From assembly GCA_963924555.1 (NCBI GenBank), contig OZ004588.1, positions 6,855,205 through 6,919,204 of the forward strand: 64,000 nt of DNA. The letters are read 5' to 3'. Numbering within the stretch: position 1 is the first letter of the stretch; every line of letters begins with the position of its first letter. This DNA is from Crambe crambe. Lineage: Eukaryota > Porifera > Demospongiae > Poecilosclerida > Crambeidae. The position numbers and the translations under genes were made by a program. The notes beneath the pieces are model-generated. The model did no database searches. It was not told where the DNA came from and saw only the letters and a program-made list of their open reading frames with translations. This document shows, piece after piece, positions 22,801 to 35,400 of the stretch.

Positions 22801-25162
22801 GAACAAGTTTACATAGCCAAACCTGTATAGATTTACACATGATGCATTGTGTTTCACCATGCAATAGAGAGAGCTAGCTACATGTACATACAGCTAAAAA
22901 GGTTATGATGATGGGCATGTGCACAAATTAATTTTAGCTACACATGTTATTAGCATAATCTTCTCAAACATGTAGTGATAAAACTGTAGCAAACTCATTT
23001 CTGTTTTGTTTTTGTTACAGTACTCAACACTCGTGATTTATCGTTTGAAAGCAAAACTCTCACCACCACCACCATCAACTCAGCAGACTTCAATGATACA
23101 CTTCCTGAGATGTCCCTGCAGATCCCACGTGAGTTGGTCCAAAGAGTTAACAGAAGTGGCAATGGAAGTGAGAGAGTGAGGGCAGTTTCCTTCCTCTACT
23201 ACAATGTGGAGGGCTTGTTTCCAAGTGGTCTGCAAATGGAAGAAAATAAGTGAGTAAAACCATTACAGCGATAATAAAGTTAGGATCCACTGACTCAATG
23301 TATGCAGTACTGAATTGGCATCAGGTATCATATCCACTGCTCTACAAGATGGAGAGAGCAGATATCCCACAGAGAATTTGAATTTGAATGCACCCATCAG
23401 AATACAAATGAAGCACTCGGATAAGATCAAAGTAAAGAGAATGCATGTATATCCCATGGCCCAGTGAATCAGCTGATAATAAACTTGGGATTATAATTAT
23501 AGAGTCAATATTTATCCTTTCATTCTTATGTTTATAGGATCAGATGTTGAATGATAGTAATTTAGAAATTACATGTGTATTTTGGAAATTTGCAGCTGGA
23601 AGGAGGTAAGTTTTGATTAGCTGCTTTACACTTTCACCTTTCACATGACACAGCACGAATTAGCCTTCTGTTAATAGTGCACAGGATAACAGCATTCTCA
23701 GTGTTGGGCAGTGGTCTGACAGAGGGTGTAACAGGAGTGACACCCTTTCTAATTCTTCTGTGACAGTGTGTGAATGTAACCACCTCACTCACTTTGCCAT
23801 CCTGCTGAGTCCTCGACCTTTGAACCTTACTCAACCCGTCACACTCTCTCTGCAAATTATTGGATATGTGGGTGTGACCATATCACTGGTTGCCATGGCA
23901 CTCACTGTCATCATAATACTTATTCAGAAGTATGTTGATATGGTAAAGGATCTATAGCTACCTATAACTAATATCAAATTTCTCATCATTTAGACCACTG
24001 CGTAATATGCGTAACATAATCCACATCAACCTCTGCATCAGCCTCGGGATAGCTCAACTCATCTTTGTGATTGGTGTGACTCGTTCTGACCCTACAAGTG
24101 ACAGAGTCCCAGTCTACTGCCAGGTCATAGCTGTCCTCCTCCACTACTTCTTCCTGGTGTCCTTCATGTGGATGCTGATGGAGGGTGTAGTCCTGTACGT
24201 GGTCCTAGTGAGAGTCTTTGTCAAATATGGGAAGCGCTACCTGATAGCCTTCACCATCATCAGTTACACGGTCCCCTTACTCTACATGGGTCTCCTGACA
24301 CTCCCACTGGGTTTTGCCCTGCCCACACAGCCTAACTACGGATATCTCACTGCGTAAGACATGACTGTCTGGATAAACTCTCAAGTTATGAAGTAATAAC
24401 CACTCTGTTATTTCTTCTCCCCTTTAGCTGTTTTTTGAATCCTGGTACTAACTTTGTTTGGGCTTTCATCGTTCCAGTGGTGGTGATAATCTTCATCAAT
24501 TGTGGATTCTTTGTCATGGCACTGACCATCATGTGTCGCCATCAGAAGAAACAAACGGAAAATACGAGAGTCCAGAACGTAAAGTAAGAAAGTTTAATAC
24601 TGGTTACCGGGTAGTTGGAGTCACTCTGGTTATCCTTTACAGGACCTGGTTGAAGGGAGCAGTTTCTCTCGTGGTGATCATGGGACTTACATGGATATTA
24701 GGGGTGTTGATAGTGGAGGTGAAGGCACTACTACCCCTTGCTTACATCTACACCATCATGGTGGCCTTCCAGGGGCTCTCCATCTTTATCATCTTCATCG
24801 TCTTCTCCAAACAAGTCAGGGAAGCCTACACCAAGTGGTGGAGGATTAAAGTGAATGAGTCAGACATTCTCAGCAAGTATTTTGGAGAGAAACTAACAAG
24901 AACAGTAAGTGAAGAGAGGTAGCTAGCTACCTGATTTCCTGCTAAATTTTTTACCTTTATTTCCACACTCACACAACAGACTGCTGTGCAGAATAAATCA
25001 AAATTAGACATTTCTACATCCAATACTTCAAAGGACAAAGAAAAATTTGATATGGACTCAAGTACAGCCTTTGGTGATATTTCACAATTCTCCAGTAGTG
25101 TACAAAGCTCTAATGGTGGGCTGATCTTTACAAACACTCACATAGAAACTCCATCTATATAA
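19893..25162 (+). CDS. Adhesion GPCR, array copy D (complete, long stalk)
   Basis: Exons: 19893-20491, 20598-21053, 21112-21856, 21915-21956, 22014-22151, 22218-22262, 22593-22692, 23021-23249, 23308-23431, 23538-23605, 23702-23929, 23994-24353, 24428-24583, 24643-24904, 24980-25162; 3735 nt, 1244 aa. The N-terminus is the MFS type shared with B and C: a signal peptide with VAIIMVVLLVLVHNS, then two Reelin-subrepeat-like jelly rolls. Exon 3 carries the longest Thr/Ser stalk of the array. GAIN and GPS follow (cleavage before Thr about 877, CNHL/THFAILLSPRP). The 7TM is type 2: it matches the other copies to LMEGVVLY, then reads VVLVRVFVKYGKRY, with a different TM5 and loop (NCGFFVMALTIMCRHQ). 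The tail ends HIETPSI. It is predicted to be a self-cleaved cell-surface receptor; ligand unknown. Confidence 0.9.
21312..21795 (+). repeat. Coding Thr/Ser repeat (mucin-like stalk) of copy D
   Basis: About 15 imperfect units of accaccatgtcaacaaccact plus gaggcctcc or gaggccccc encode (TTMSTTTEA) with A, P or S variants. Copy B has about two units and C about three, so repeat number varies widely between paralogues. Such Thr/Ser-rich stretches are typically O-glycosylated stalks; that role is inferred. Confidence 0.85.
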
Positions 25163-25210
25163 TGATAGCTAATTAACTTATAATTATACACAGATAAACC
25201 ACTTTGCTCT

Positions 25211-25249
25211 TGTTTTTTTGTTTTTGTTTTTGTTTTTGTTTTTGTTTTT
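25211..25249. repeat. (TTTTTG)n simple repeat
   Basis: A run of tttttg units lies 50 bp after the stop codon of copy D, in its 3' flank. Confidence 0.8.
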
Positions 25250-25604
25250 CGTTACTTTTACATCCCGTTGTTATACTGTTGCTAAGTAATAATCAAATGT
25301 ATCAAATCATTGATCAAATCATCTTGTTTATAGTATGTTAGAGTAGCACTTGATATGATTTCCATCTGCCCCATGCAGTGTATTTATAATAATCTGCTGG
25401 GCAATAAAGCGACTAACCTGATTGGCTGCCAAAATAAGAGAGTGTGTACAAAATTATGTTCCCCATATAAACAGTTTACAAGAGTAAAGGTATGCAGTTT
25501 ATACCAATTACTGTATTTACAGAGTGCATTCCTTAGCATACACTTTCATTTTCAGAGTGTTGGCTCCCAATAGTAAGCAAATTATAAAACAACAAAAATG
25601 GTAG

Positions 25605-25950
25605 TGAAAACAACAAGGCTGGAGTGTAAACAACAAGGCTGGAGTGAGAACAACAAGGCTGGAGTGAAAACAACAAGGCTGGAGTGAAAACAACAAGGCT
25701 GGAGTGAAAACAACAAGGCTGGAGTGTAAACAACAAGGCTGGAGTGAGAACAACAAGGCTGGAGTGAGAACAACAAGGCTGGAGTGAAAACAACAAGGCT
25801 GGAGTGAAAACAACAAGGCTGGAGTGAAAACAACAAGGCTGGAGTGAAAACAACAAGGCTGGAGTGTAAACAACAAGGCTGGAGTGAGAACAACAAGGCT
25901 GGAGTGAGAACAACAAGGCTGGAGTGAAAACAACAAGGCTGGAGTGAAAA
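25605..25950. repeat. 20-bp minisatellite
   Basis: Seventeen or more copies of the unit aacaaggctggagtgaaaac occur in exact 20-bp register. They differ almost only at the two bases after gagtg (ta, ga or aa), and the order T-G-G-A-A-A-A suggests a higher-order unit of seven (140 bp). The minus strand is open in all three frames because no unit frame contains a stop; these are not genes. Confidence 0.9.
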
Positions 25951-26489
25951 CTATGCAAAATTAGCTTTTGGTATGGAGTGAAAACTACATGAATCTACAG
26001 CTGGTTTAAGAATCAGTGAAAATTTGGGGGGCTGATCCCTTTATTATATTTCAGACACTGCATGATATAAGGGAATAGAAGAACAGTAATACATTCCCCG
26101 TTCTGCAATTCCTGCATGACTTTTCAGTGTTGCATGAAATTTCCTAGAAACAGTTGAGCAGTCCACAGTCTCCACACTGTTTTGGGCGCAAGCAGGTGTG
26201 TTGGTGTGTTAGTTACTCTCCACTTATGGTTATCTGGACTTCTAAAAATGCAATTTCAACAACTTCTTCAATCTCTTCTTGATAAAATAATACTTCACCA
26301 GACCAATTTCTTAGTGCATAAAGCATGGCTGATTAAAATTAAATACTAATTGCATTCAAAAACCAGTTCCCAGGTTCAGTGCAAGACATGCATTGACTGT
26401 CTGATGTTCATACGTAGCCTCTATTACATGTATCTAATCCAATAAAGTGTGTGCATGCACGATCATCACAAAATTTCTGACTTCCTTGC

Positions 26490-26817
26490 TGCCATAGTGT
26501 GTGTTAATATACAGCAGCTGTCGCCAAATAGTTGAATCTGTAGAAATAATATATCACATGAATGGTTCATACTCTTTCCATTGCAATGATAATGACATTT
26601 TTTGTGAAAAACAATTTTGCATCACGGAAAATCAAATTCCCAATTCGTTGGGAATTTGATTTTCCGTGATGCATCTCCTGCTTCTAGAATTAATTCTAGC
26701 TCTAGCTAGCACTTTGCGTACTGGAGGGTTTGCTATTGGTATAATATACCACAATACTCATAGTCATACGGCCCATAGTGTAGACTACTACTACTACTAG
26801 CTACTACTACTGGAAAA
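26490..26817. promoter_or_regulatory. 5' flank of copy E, duplicated upstream of copy F
   Basis: This stretch is nearly identical to 32162-32458, the 5' flank of copy F, except that E has an extra ctattggtataatatac segment near 26732. Both contain the hairpin listed separately and a tagctactactactgga run just before the ATG. Promoter activity is inferred from position only. Confidence 0.5.
26618..26673. repeat. Perfect hairpin, 26-bp arms with TTCG loop (upstream of E)
   Basis: The left arm 26618-26643 (tgcatcacggaaaatcaaat and on) is an exact inverted copy of 26648-26673, with ttcg between them. It lies 144 bp before the ATG of copy E. An identical hairpin precedes copy F. In RNA, UUCG is a notably stable tetraloop, though it usually needs a C-G closing pair and here the closing pair is A-U. 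Confidence 0.9.
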
Positions 26818-29800
26818 ATGGTTTCTGTTCTTCGACAACGACTAGTCACAATAGCAGTGTATTTAGTGTGTCTAGATGTCGTAGCTAGTGATACAGTCAC
26901 TGTGAACTTCACTTTGAATAAAGTGGCCTTTCCTCCCTGCATAGGCGAGGAGGTGGGCTTGACCAATACTTCAATCCAGTTCCAGTACAGAACCATCAGT
27001 AATTCATCAGCTATAGGGAACTGGATAACTAAGGACGCCATACCTCTCTTAAATGGAGGCCCTCGAACATACCACTTGAACTTTGATAGCACTGTGGAAG
27101 GTGTGCAGTTCAGGCTGCTGCAACTGGAACATGGTGGAGGAGGATGCAATTGTTGGGAAGTGCAATCCTTTGCAATTGCTGGGGCTAACATTACACAACC
27201 TTGTTATCTTAGAGGGACTAATTCAAGATCCATCAATGAATTCTACTGTGATGGCATTGCAAGTGATTCTCGGGGAGTGATCTCTCATGCACTGTATTTT
27301 AATGATGTGAATGGTGAAGACTGTCCAGGAGACAGCAGTTCAACACTCATTTCTAACAAAGGTCCTCCTCTACCACAGGATTGCTCCACAGCCATCCCTA
27401 GAATGTAAGCCATATTATATTTATATATTGTTACAAAGGATAAAAATAAACTCTAGCTGTGGTTGACAAAAAATAAAAATATTGTTCAATGCCTAGCTAG
27501 ATGAAATTATTATATACTTTTTTCAGTGAGATTGTATATGGACTACTATTGAGTGTGGAACATATTGGGAGTGATTCCTGTGATGGAGTTGATGGTGGAG
27601 ATGCTGAATATATCGAGTTTGCCATGCGTAATAACACCAATGGTGGACCATGGATTCCTCTGCAACTAAACTACCATGATACTTCCATCCCTCCAACACG
27701 AGTGATCAGAGGTTATAATGTATCAGCAAGCACCACATCATCCACCAGTGTGGTGCAACATACAGTGCATATCTGTGGGGACTTCCTACACACCAGTCAG
27801 GTTCAGTTTCGCTGGATGGGGACAGCCGAGTTGGAGCAGGATGTGGGAACGATGCAGAGAAGACCAAGTAATGATATATGGGCACTGGCGAATGTGAACG
27901 CTACCTTGATTGATAACGATAATGAAACCACCAGTATACTTGAGGATGGATTTGGTTGTGACAATACAGCATCATGTACTTTAAAGTGAGTGGATTATAT
28001 TATTATATCTATAGCCAATCTGACTCTATATAAATCTTTAATCACTTTTCCAGTTCTTCAAGGTGGAACAATCCAAGAAGAGGAAGTCTAAGTTGTACAG
28101 CATGTTTAATGAGTGAACCATGCTTGAATCATTACTTAACATTCGGTGCAAATAATGAAACCTATACACAAATAGCAGCAGTTATAGTTAGTCGAATTGC
28201 ATTGACTCAAACCTTCTTAGTAGAACCATTTGTGGAAACTTTTCCCACCACCATGTCAACAACCCCTGAGGTTACAACCCTTGAGGTTCCCACCACCATG
28301 TCAACAACCCCTGGGGCTACAACCACTGAGGTTCTCACCACCATGTCGACTACACCTGAGGCTGCAACCCTTGAGGTTCCCACCACCATGTCAACAACCC
28401 CTGGGGCTACAACCACTGAGGTTCTCACCACCATGTCGACTACACCTGAGGCTACAACCCTTGAGGTTCCCACCACCATGTCAACAACTCCTGAGGCTAC
28501 AACCACTATGGCTCTCACTAACATGTCAACAACCCCTGAGGTTCCCACCAGCACTGGTGTGTCAAACAGCACAGTTTCACCATTGGTCTCATCATTGATG
28601 CGCACAGAGAAATCTCTACAAGAGATGGTCTGTGTGTTAGTTAACTGTGTGTCATTATCACTAATACCTTATCTGTGTAGATCAGGATGAATAAGACATT
28701 AGAAAAAGTGATCAACATAACTGTAGGTTGAGACACTCATTAAACTACTACCTATAAGATTTCATGATGTACGCAGGATCCACTGAAGGCTGTCGACTTA
28801 GTCGAAAACCTGACAACCAATGGTGTGCAGCCCAACACTGCTATATATTTGCTAGGGAACATTCTCAACAGACTCAACTCAACAGATGCCAACCCACGAG
28901 ACCAGTTGAGCAGAGTGAGCAATAATAATTTCTAATAATCAGTGTAACTTATGATTGTGCTATATGCAGGCCTTCATTAGAGTTGGCAACTCCATAACCC
29001 AGCAGAATGTAAAGGTATGGCTAACTAAAGTCTATTCACATTCACCTGGCACCTTGATCTTTCACTATAGCTAACTGCTATAACTTTCTCAATTCTTCAA
29101 ATTTTAAACACAAGCAGAGAGAGTGGATAATCAGCTCTCTGTTGATGCATTAAACTAGAAATTTGGTTAAGAATTGAGACAGTTATAGTGAATGATCAAG
29201 GGGCAAGGTGAATGCAAACAGACTATAGTAAGCTGAGTAGTATTTATTATTATTTAGGGGGTCCCCATTATTATCTCGATAGAATTAGTGTGATTGCAAT
29301 TACATGACATTTTCAAAGCTACACAAAAAATAATCCCTCCTGTATACCCTGCACCCGCAGAATCGGCGCCCTCCCTGTTAAATCTGCCCCTTCATAATCA
29401 TGTAGGTTGATCCAGCCATTACTGGGAGTTCACTACTGAGTGTGAACGATCAATTGGCACTTGAAGTATTTCAAGAGGATGGGAACATCTCCACTGAAAA
29501 TATTGGTTAGTTTAGTTCATTCATCTATAGGATATAGCTACGTAGCTAATAGAGCATGAAACATTTCATGCTTCTCTGTCTGGGGATCAAAGTAAGAAGC
29601 TTACTATGGAATTTTACTATGGAATTAAAATGATACTTGATCCAATGAATTTGTTCAATAGAGCATCACGTTTGATGTAGGGAAATTAACTTTCCAAGAA
29701 TTGCAGGAGCTAGTATATATGCCTGTAATGCAATGCCATTCAATTCCATCACTTCTCTCTATGCATGTGATATCAAAAAAAATTCCAATGGTCATTTAAT

Positions 29801-31922
29801 TAATACTTCACTCGGATTCTTATTATGATGGCCACTAATGCACTCATGAATGACTTTTATAGTGCTCAATAGTCGTCAGCTATCACCTGAAGGTGACGCA
29901 TCAAGTCTAGTGACTACTATCAACTCAGCAGACTTCAATGACACACTTCCTGAGATGTCCCTGCAAATCCCACGTGAGTTGATCCAAATAGTTAGCAGAA
30001 GTGGCAATGGAAGTGAGAGAGTGAGGGCAGTTGCCTTCCTCTACTACAATGTGGAGAACTTGTTTCCAAGTGGTCTGCAAATGGAAGAAAATAAGTGAGT
30101 AAAACCAGTTTCACACTCCTGATTCATTTGTATGCTGTTGCAGTACTGAATTGGCATCAGGTATCATATCCACTGCTCTACAAGTTGGAGAGAGCAGATA
30201 TCCCACAGAGGATTTGATATTGGGTGCACCCATCAAAGTACAAATGAAACACTCGGATAAGATGAAAGTAAGGAGAATGTAGATTAGCTTAAACTTAATT
30301 CATGGAAATAGCATCAATATATGTTTATGATAATTATAGGATCAGATGTTGAATGATAGTAATTTAGAAATCACATGTGTATTTTGGGAATTTGTATCTG
30401 GAAGGAGGCAAGTTTGATTAGCACTTTCACATGTCACAAATAATTCTGTTATAATAGTGCACAGGATAACACTATTCTCAGTGTTGGGCAGTGGTCTGAT
30501 AGAGGGTGTAAGTTGAGTGACATCCTCTCCAATTCCTCTGTGACAGTGTGTGAATGCAACCACCTTACCCACTTTGCCATCCTCCTGAGTGTTCGACCTT
30601 TGAACCTTACTCGACCTGTCACACTCTCTCTGCAGATTATTGGATATATGGGTGTGTCCATATCACTGGTTGCCATGGCTCTCACTGTCATCATCTTCAT
30701 TGTTCTAAAGTATTAGCTACACGCCAATATTCATTAATAATTTAAAGGGATTTCCCCACAGGCCACTGCGTAACATACGAAGCTTTATCCACATCAACCT
30801 CTGCATCAGCCTCGGGATAGCTCAGCTCATCTTTGTGATTGGTGTGACTCGTTCTGACCCTACAAGTGACAGAGTCCCAGTCCACTGCCAGGTCATAGCT
30901 GTCCTCCACTACTTCTTCCTGGTGTCCTTCATGTGGATGCTGATGGAGGGTGTGGTCTTATACATCATTCTCGTAAAAGTGTTTGTCACTAGGACAAAAT
31001 GCTACATGCTAGTATTCATGCTAGTCAGTTATGGTGTCCCCTTACTCTATTATGGGTCTCTTGACTCTGCCACTGGGCTTTGCTCTGCCAACACAGCCAA
31101 ATTATGGATACCCCACTGCGTAAGCTGATAAGAGATTGAATATCCTTATTTTATAACTATGTACATCCTCTTCAGCTGTTTCTTAAATCCTGGCACAAGT
31201 TTTATTTGGGTCTTCATTGTTCCGGTAGTGGTTATTATTCTTGCCAATGTTGGATTATTCATCATGGCTGCTGTCGTCATGTGGCGTCATAAGAAGAGAC
31301 AAACTGGTGCCATGAACAAGAAGGACATCAAGTAGGAAAACTACGTCATTTCTAATAACATGTTCACAATTGTTATAGGAAGTGGTTGCTTGCATTGGTA
31401 CCACTGGTGGTGATCATGGGACTGACGTGGGTGTTTGGAGTACTGATAGTGGAGGTGAAGGCACTACTACCCTTTGCTTACATCTACACCATCATGGTGG
31501 CCTTCCAGGGCCTCTTCATCTTCCTCCTCTTTGTCGTCTTCCCCAAGCAAGTCAGAGATGAGTACACCAAGTGGTGGAAGACAAAGGTCAAGACACATAC
31601 TGGCAAGAATATGGAAGCAACAAATATTATAGTCAGTTCATATTATTGAATCTCCATGGCCATCATGCTAACTAGCTAACTTTCACCTTTTTTTTTCCTG
31701 CACTGAAGAAAACTGGACAGACCAGTAATTCAAAGACGAATGCCAACACAAATGTCTCTGGGAGTGGTGGGTTCAAGTCATGGAAGGTGGTAGAGGTGGC
31801 ATTGGAATCAAAAGCTGAGCTCTCACTGATCAAAGAAAACCCATATGCTGAAACATGTGTGTCAACAGAAGAAGAAAATCACGAAGAAATCAACTTTAAT
31901 ACTATACTATAATAGCTTACAC
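26818..31922 (+). CDS. Adhesion GPCR, array copy E (one frameshift in the 7TM exon)
   Basis: Exons: 26818-27404, 27527-27985, 28054-28627, 28681-28722, 28777-28914, 28970-29014, 29406-29505, 29863-30094, 30144-30267, 30340-30407, 30482-30709, 30762-31119, 31176-31331, 31379-31631, 31709-31922. The N-terminus is the MVSV type, nearly identical to F. Both jelly rolls, stalk, GAIN and GPS (CECNHL/THFAILLSVRP) are open. Exon 12 is 358 nt where every intact paralogue has 360: one Leu codon is missing near 30903 and one extra T lies near 31051 (ctctattatggg against ctctatatggg). The frame is lost at the end of TM4 and stops soon after. Downstream type-1 exons remain otherwise intact, so the lesion is recent, polymorphic or an assembly error. 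A truncated product would keep the ectodomain and TM1-TM4 only. Confidence 0.82.
28235..28560 (+). repeat. Coding Thr/Pro repeat (stalk) of copy E
   Basis: Units of about 45 bp encode TTMSTTP with EVTTLEVP, GATTTEVL or EATTLEVP. A two-unit block (about 90 bp) present once in copy F (33920-34010) occurs twice here, consistent with replication slippage or unequal exchange after the E-F duplication. Confidence 0.85.
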
Positions 31923-32161
31923 TCATAATTGATAGTCATAACATAAGTAGCTATGAATAATATCTGGATAACTTGCACTCATGAAGCATGTAAGTAAATC
32001 TTGTTAAATCTTGTTATTAACCCTCAGTGTGCATGCCCGGGGCCCTTTGAAGGGGTGCATCCACATGCAGGGGCCATTCATCATTAGTCCTTTTAAACCA
32101 CTTACTGTACATATAGCTAACCTCCTTCAGCACTGATTGTTTTGTTTTTCTGCTAAACTTT
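31923..32161. other. E-F intergenic spacer
   Basis: No gene is seen. The spacer contains the copy-A-like 3' flank motif (taaccctcagtgtgcatg near 32019), and the duplicated 5' flank of F begins at about 32162. Confidence 0.5.
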
Positions 32162-32280
32162 GCAGTGTGTTAATATACAGCAGCTGTCGCCAAATAGTTG
32201 AGTCTGTAGAAATATATCACGTGAATGGTTCATACTCTTTCCATTGCAATGATAATGACATTTTTTGTGAAAAACAATTT

Positions 32281-32336
32281 TGCATCACGGAAAATCAAAT
32301 TCCCAATTCGTTGGGAATTTGATTTTCCGTGATGCA
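32281..32336. repeat. Perfect hairpin, 26-bp arms with TTCG loop (upstream of F)
   Basis: This is identical to the hairpin at 26618-26673 and lies 122 bp before the ATG of copy F. Both arms are unchanged between the two copies. Confidence 0.9.
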
Positions 32337-32458
32337 TCTCCTGTTTCTAGAATTAATTCTAGCTCTAGCTAGCACTTTGCGTACCGGAGGGTTTGCCACA
32401 ATACTCATACGGCCCATAGTGTAGACTACTACTACTACTAGCTACTACTACTGGAAAA

Positions 32459-35400
32459 ATGGTTTCTGTTCTTCGACAACGACTAGTCACAATAGCAGTG
32501 TATTTAGTGTGTCTAGATGTCGTAGCTAGTGATACAGTCACTGTGAACTTCACTTGGAATAAAGTGGCCTTTCCTCCCTGCATAGGCGAGGAGGTGGGCT
32601 TGACCAATACTTCAATCCAGTTCCAGTACAGAACCATCAGTAATTCATCAGCTATAGGGAACTGGATAACTAAGGACGCCATACCTCTCTTAGGTGGAGG
32701 CCCTCGAACATACCACTTGAACTTTGATAGCACTGTGGAAGGTGTGCAGTTCAGGCTGCTGCAACTGGAACATGGTGGAGGAGGATGCAATTGTTGGGAA
32801 GTGCGATCCTTTGCAATTGCTGGGGCTAACATTACACAACCTTGTTATCTTAGAGGGACTAATTTAAGATCCATCAATGAATTCTACTGTGATGGCATTG
32901 CAAGTGATTCTCGGGGAGTGATCTCTCATGCACTGTATTTCAATGATGTGAATGGTGAAGACTGTCCAGGAGACAGCAGTTCAACACTCATTTCTAACAA
33001 AGGTCCTCCTCTACCACAGGATTGCTCCACAGCCATCCCTAGAATGTAAGCCATATTATATTATTTTTATATATCGCTCGAAAACATACATTGTTACAAA
33101 GGATAAAAATAAACTCTAGCTGTGGTTGACAAAAAATATTGTTCAATGCCTAGCTAGATGAAATTATTATATACTTTTTCAGTGAGATTGTATATGGACT
33201 ACTATTGAGTGTGGAACATATTGGGAGTGATTCCTGTGATGGAGTTGATGGTGGAGATGCTGAATATATCGAGTTTGCCATGCGTAATAACACCAATGGT
33301 GGACCATGGATTCCTCTGCAACTAAACTACCATGATACTTCCATCCCTCCAACACGAGTGATCAGAGGTTATAATGTATCAGCAAGCACCACATCATCCA
33401 CCGATGTGGTGCAACATACAGTGCATATCTGTGGGGATGTCCTACACACCTGTCAGGTTCAGTTTCGCTGGATGGGAACAGCTGAGTTGGAAACAGATCA
33501 GAGAAGACCATGTGATGATATATGGGCACTGGCGAATGTGAACGCTACCTTGATTGATGACAATAATGAAACCACCAGTATACTTGAGGATGGATTTGGT
33601 TGTGACAATACAGCATCATGTACTTTAAAGTGAGTGGATCATAATTATATCTATAGCCAATCTGACTCTATACAAATCTTTTCCAGTTCTTCAAGGTGGA
33701 ACAATCCAAGAAGAGGAAGTCTAAGTTGTACAGCATGTTTAATGAGTGAACCATGCTTGAATCATTACTTAACATTCGGTGCAAATAATGAAACCTATAC
33801 ACAAACAGCAGTTAAAGTTAGTCGAATTGCATTGACTCAAACCTTCTTAGTAGAACCATTTGTGGAAACTTTTCCCACCACCATGTCAACAACCCCTGAG
33901 GTTACAACCCTTGAGGTTCCCACCACCATGTCAACAACCCCTGGGGCTACAACCACTGAGGTTCTCACCACCATGTCGACTACACCTGAGACTACAACCC
34001 TTGAGGTTCCCACCACCATGTCAACAACCCCTGAGGCTACAACCACTATGGCTCTCACTAACATGTCAACAACCCCTGAGGTTCCCACCAGCACTGGTGT
34101 GTCAAACAGCACAGTTTCACCATTGGTCTCATCATTGATGCGCACAGAGAAATCTCTACAAGAGATGGTCTGTGTGTTAGTTAACTGTGTGTCATTATCA
34201 CTAATGCCTTATCTGTGTAGATCAGGATGAATAAGACATTAGAAAAAGTGATCAACACAACTGTAGGTTGAGACACTCAGTGAACTACTACCTATGAGAT
34301 TTCATGATGTATGCAGGATCCACTGAAGGCTGTTGACTTAGTTCAAAACCTGACAACCAATGGTGCAGAGCCCAGCACTGCTATATATTTGTTAGGGAAC
34401 ATACTCAACTCAACAGATGTCAACTCAACAGATGCCAACACACGAGATCAGTTGAGCAGAGTGAGGATAATAGTAACCATCTCATATAAATCAGTGTACC
34501 TTATTGTGCTATATACAGGCCTTCATTAGGGCTGGAAACTCCATTATAAAGACCACCAGTTCAAAGGTATTCCATTTGAAAATGTTAGATGGTTAATCCA
34601 TGGCAATAGATACAAAAGATTCAGTAACCATCTGCATTTGTAGCTACTGTCACTCTGTGTATGAGCTTATTAGGAAAAAAAACTGGTCCATAACAATTTC
34701 AAGCATCATTAAGTAACAGCTTTAATCTGGTATCCACCTATTGGCCTCCCAAAAAAACTAGCTATAGTATCAATGAGGCATGAAAGTCCAACCTAATAAG
34801 CAGGGAAAGCTTATTGTTTACTATGGTGATAGGCTATCACCAATGCTATGGCTAGAACTGCATAGCAATAGCATGGAAGTTGAAAGTTGTTTTTTTTTGT
34901 GTTTTTTTTTCGATAAAATAATACACTCAGCTTGATCCAGCCATCACTGGGAGTTCACTACTGAGTGTGTACGATCGATTGGAGAAAGTGTTTCAAGATG
35001 AAGGGAACATTTCCTCTGAAAACATTGGTACAATAATTATTGATAACTAGTTATGCTAATTAATATACCTATTAGGTATCTCCATGGTTACTCATCAATG
35101 CATACCGATTGCCTCGTATGGAGTAGGGGGTGGTTAAATAGAAATGACAGTGCATTTCATGGCAAGTGGCCAGGCAGTAATTTTGTATCAATGGATAAAT
35201 TTTCATGGATTTACATCAATATGATAGCCACACGAAAGCAAGGGAAACTTCATCCACAAGAAACATGTGCTTTGCAGTATTTTAGATTTACCATATAGCA
35301 CAAATTTTTTGTGGGTCAAAATTTTCGTGGATTTCGTGGTTTTGAAAAATAATACACGAGAATTAGGGAATTTATATGGTTCACACATCAATATTTGCAA

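Noticed and set aside
24980-25162. C-terminal PDZ-binding motif in copies D and F (ETPSI, ETPTL)
   Set aside because: The residue two before the end is Pro, which does not fit class I, II or III PDZ motifs.
25517-25958. Three minus-strand frames with 20-residue repeats
   Set aside because: They arise from the 20-bp minisatellite, which has no stop in any minus frame.
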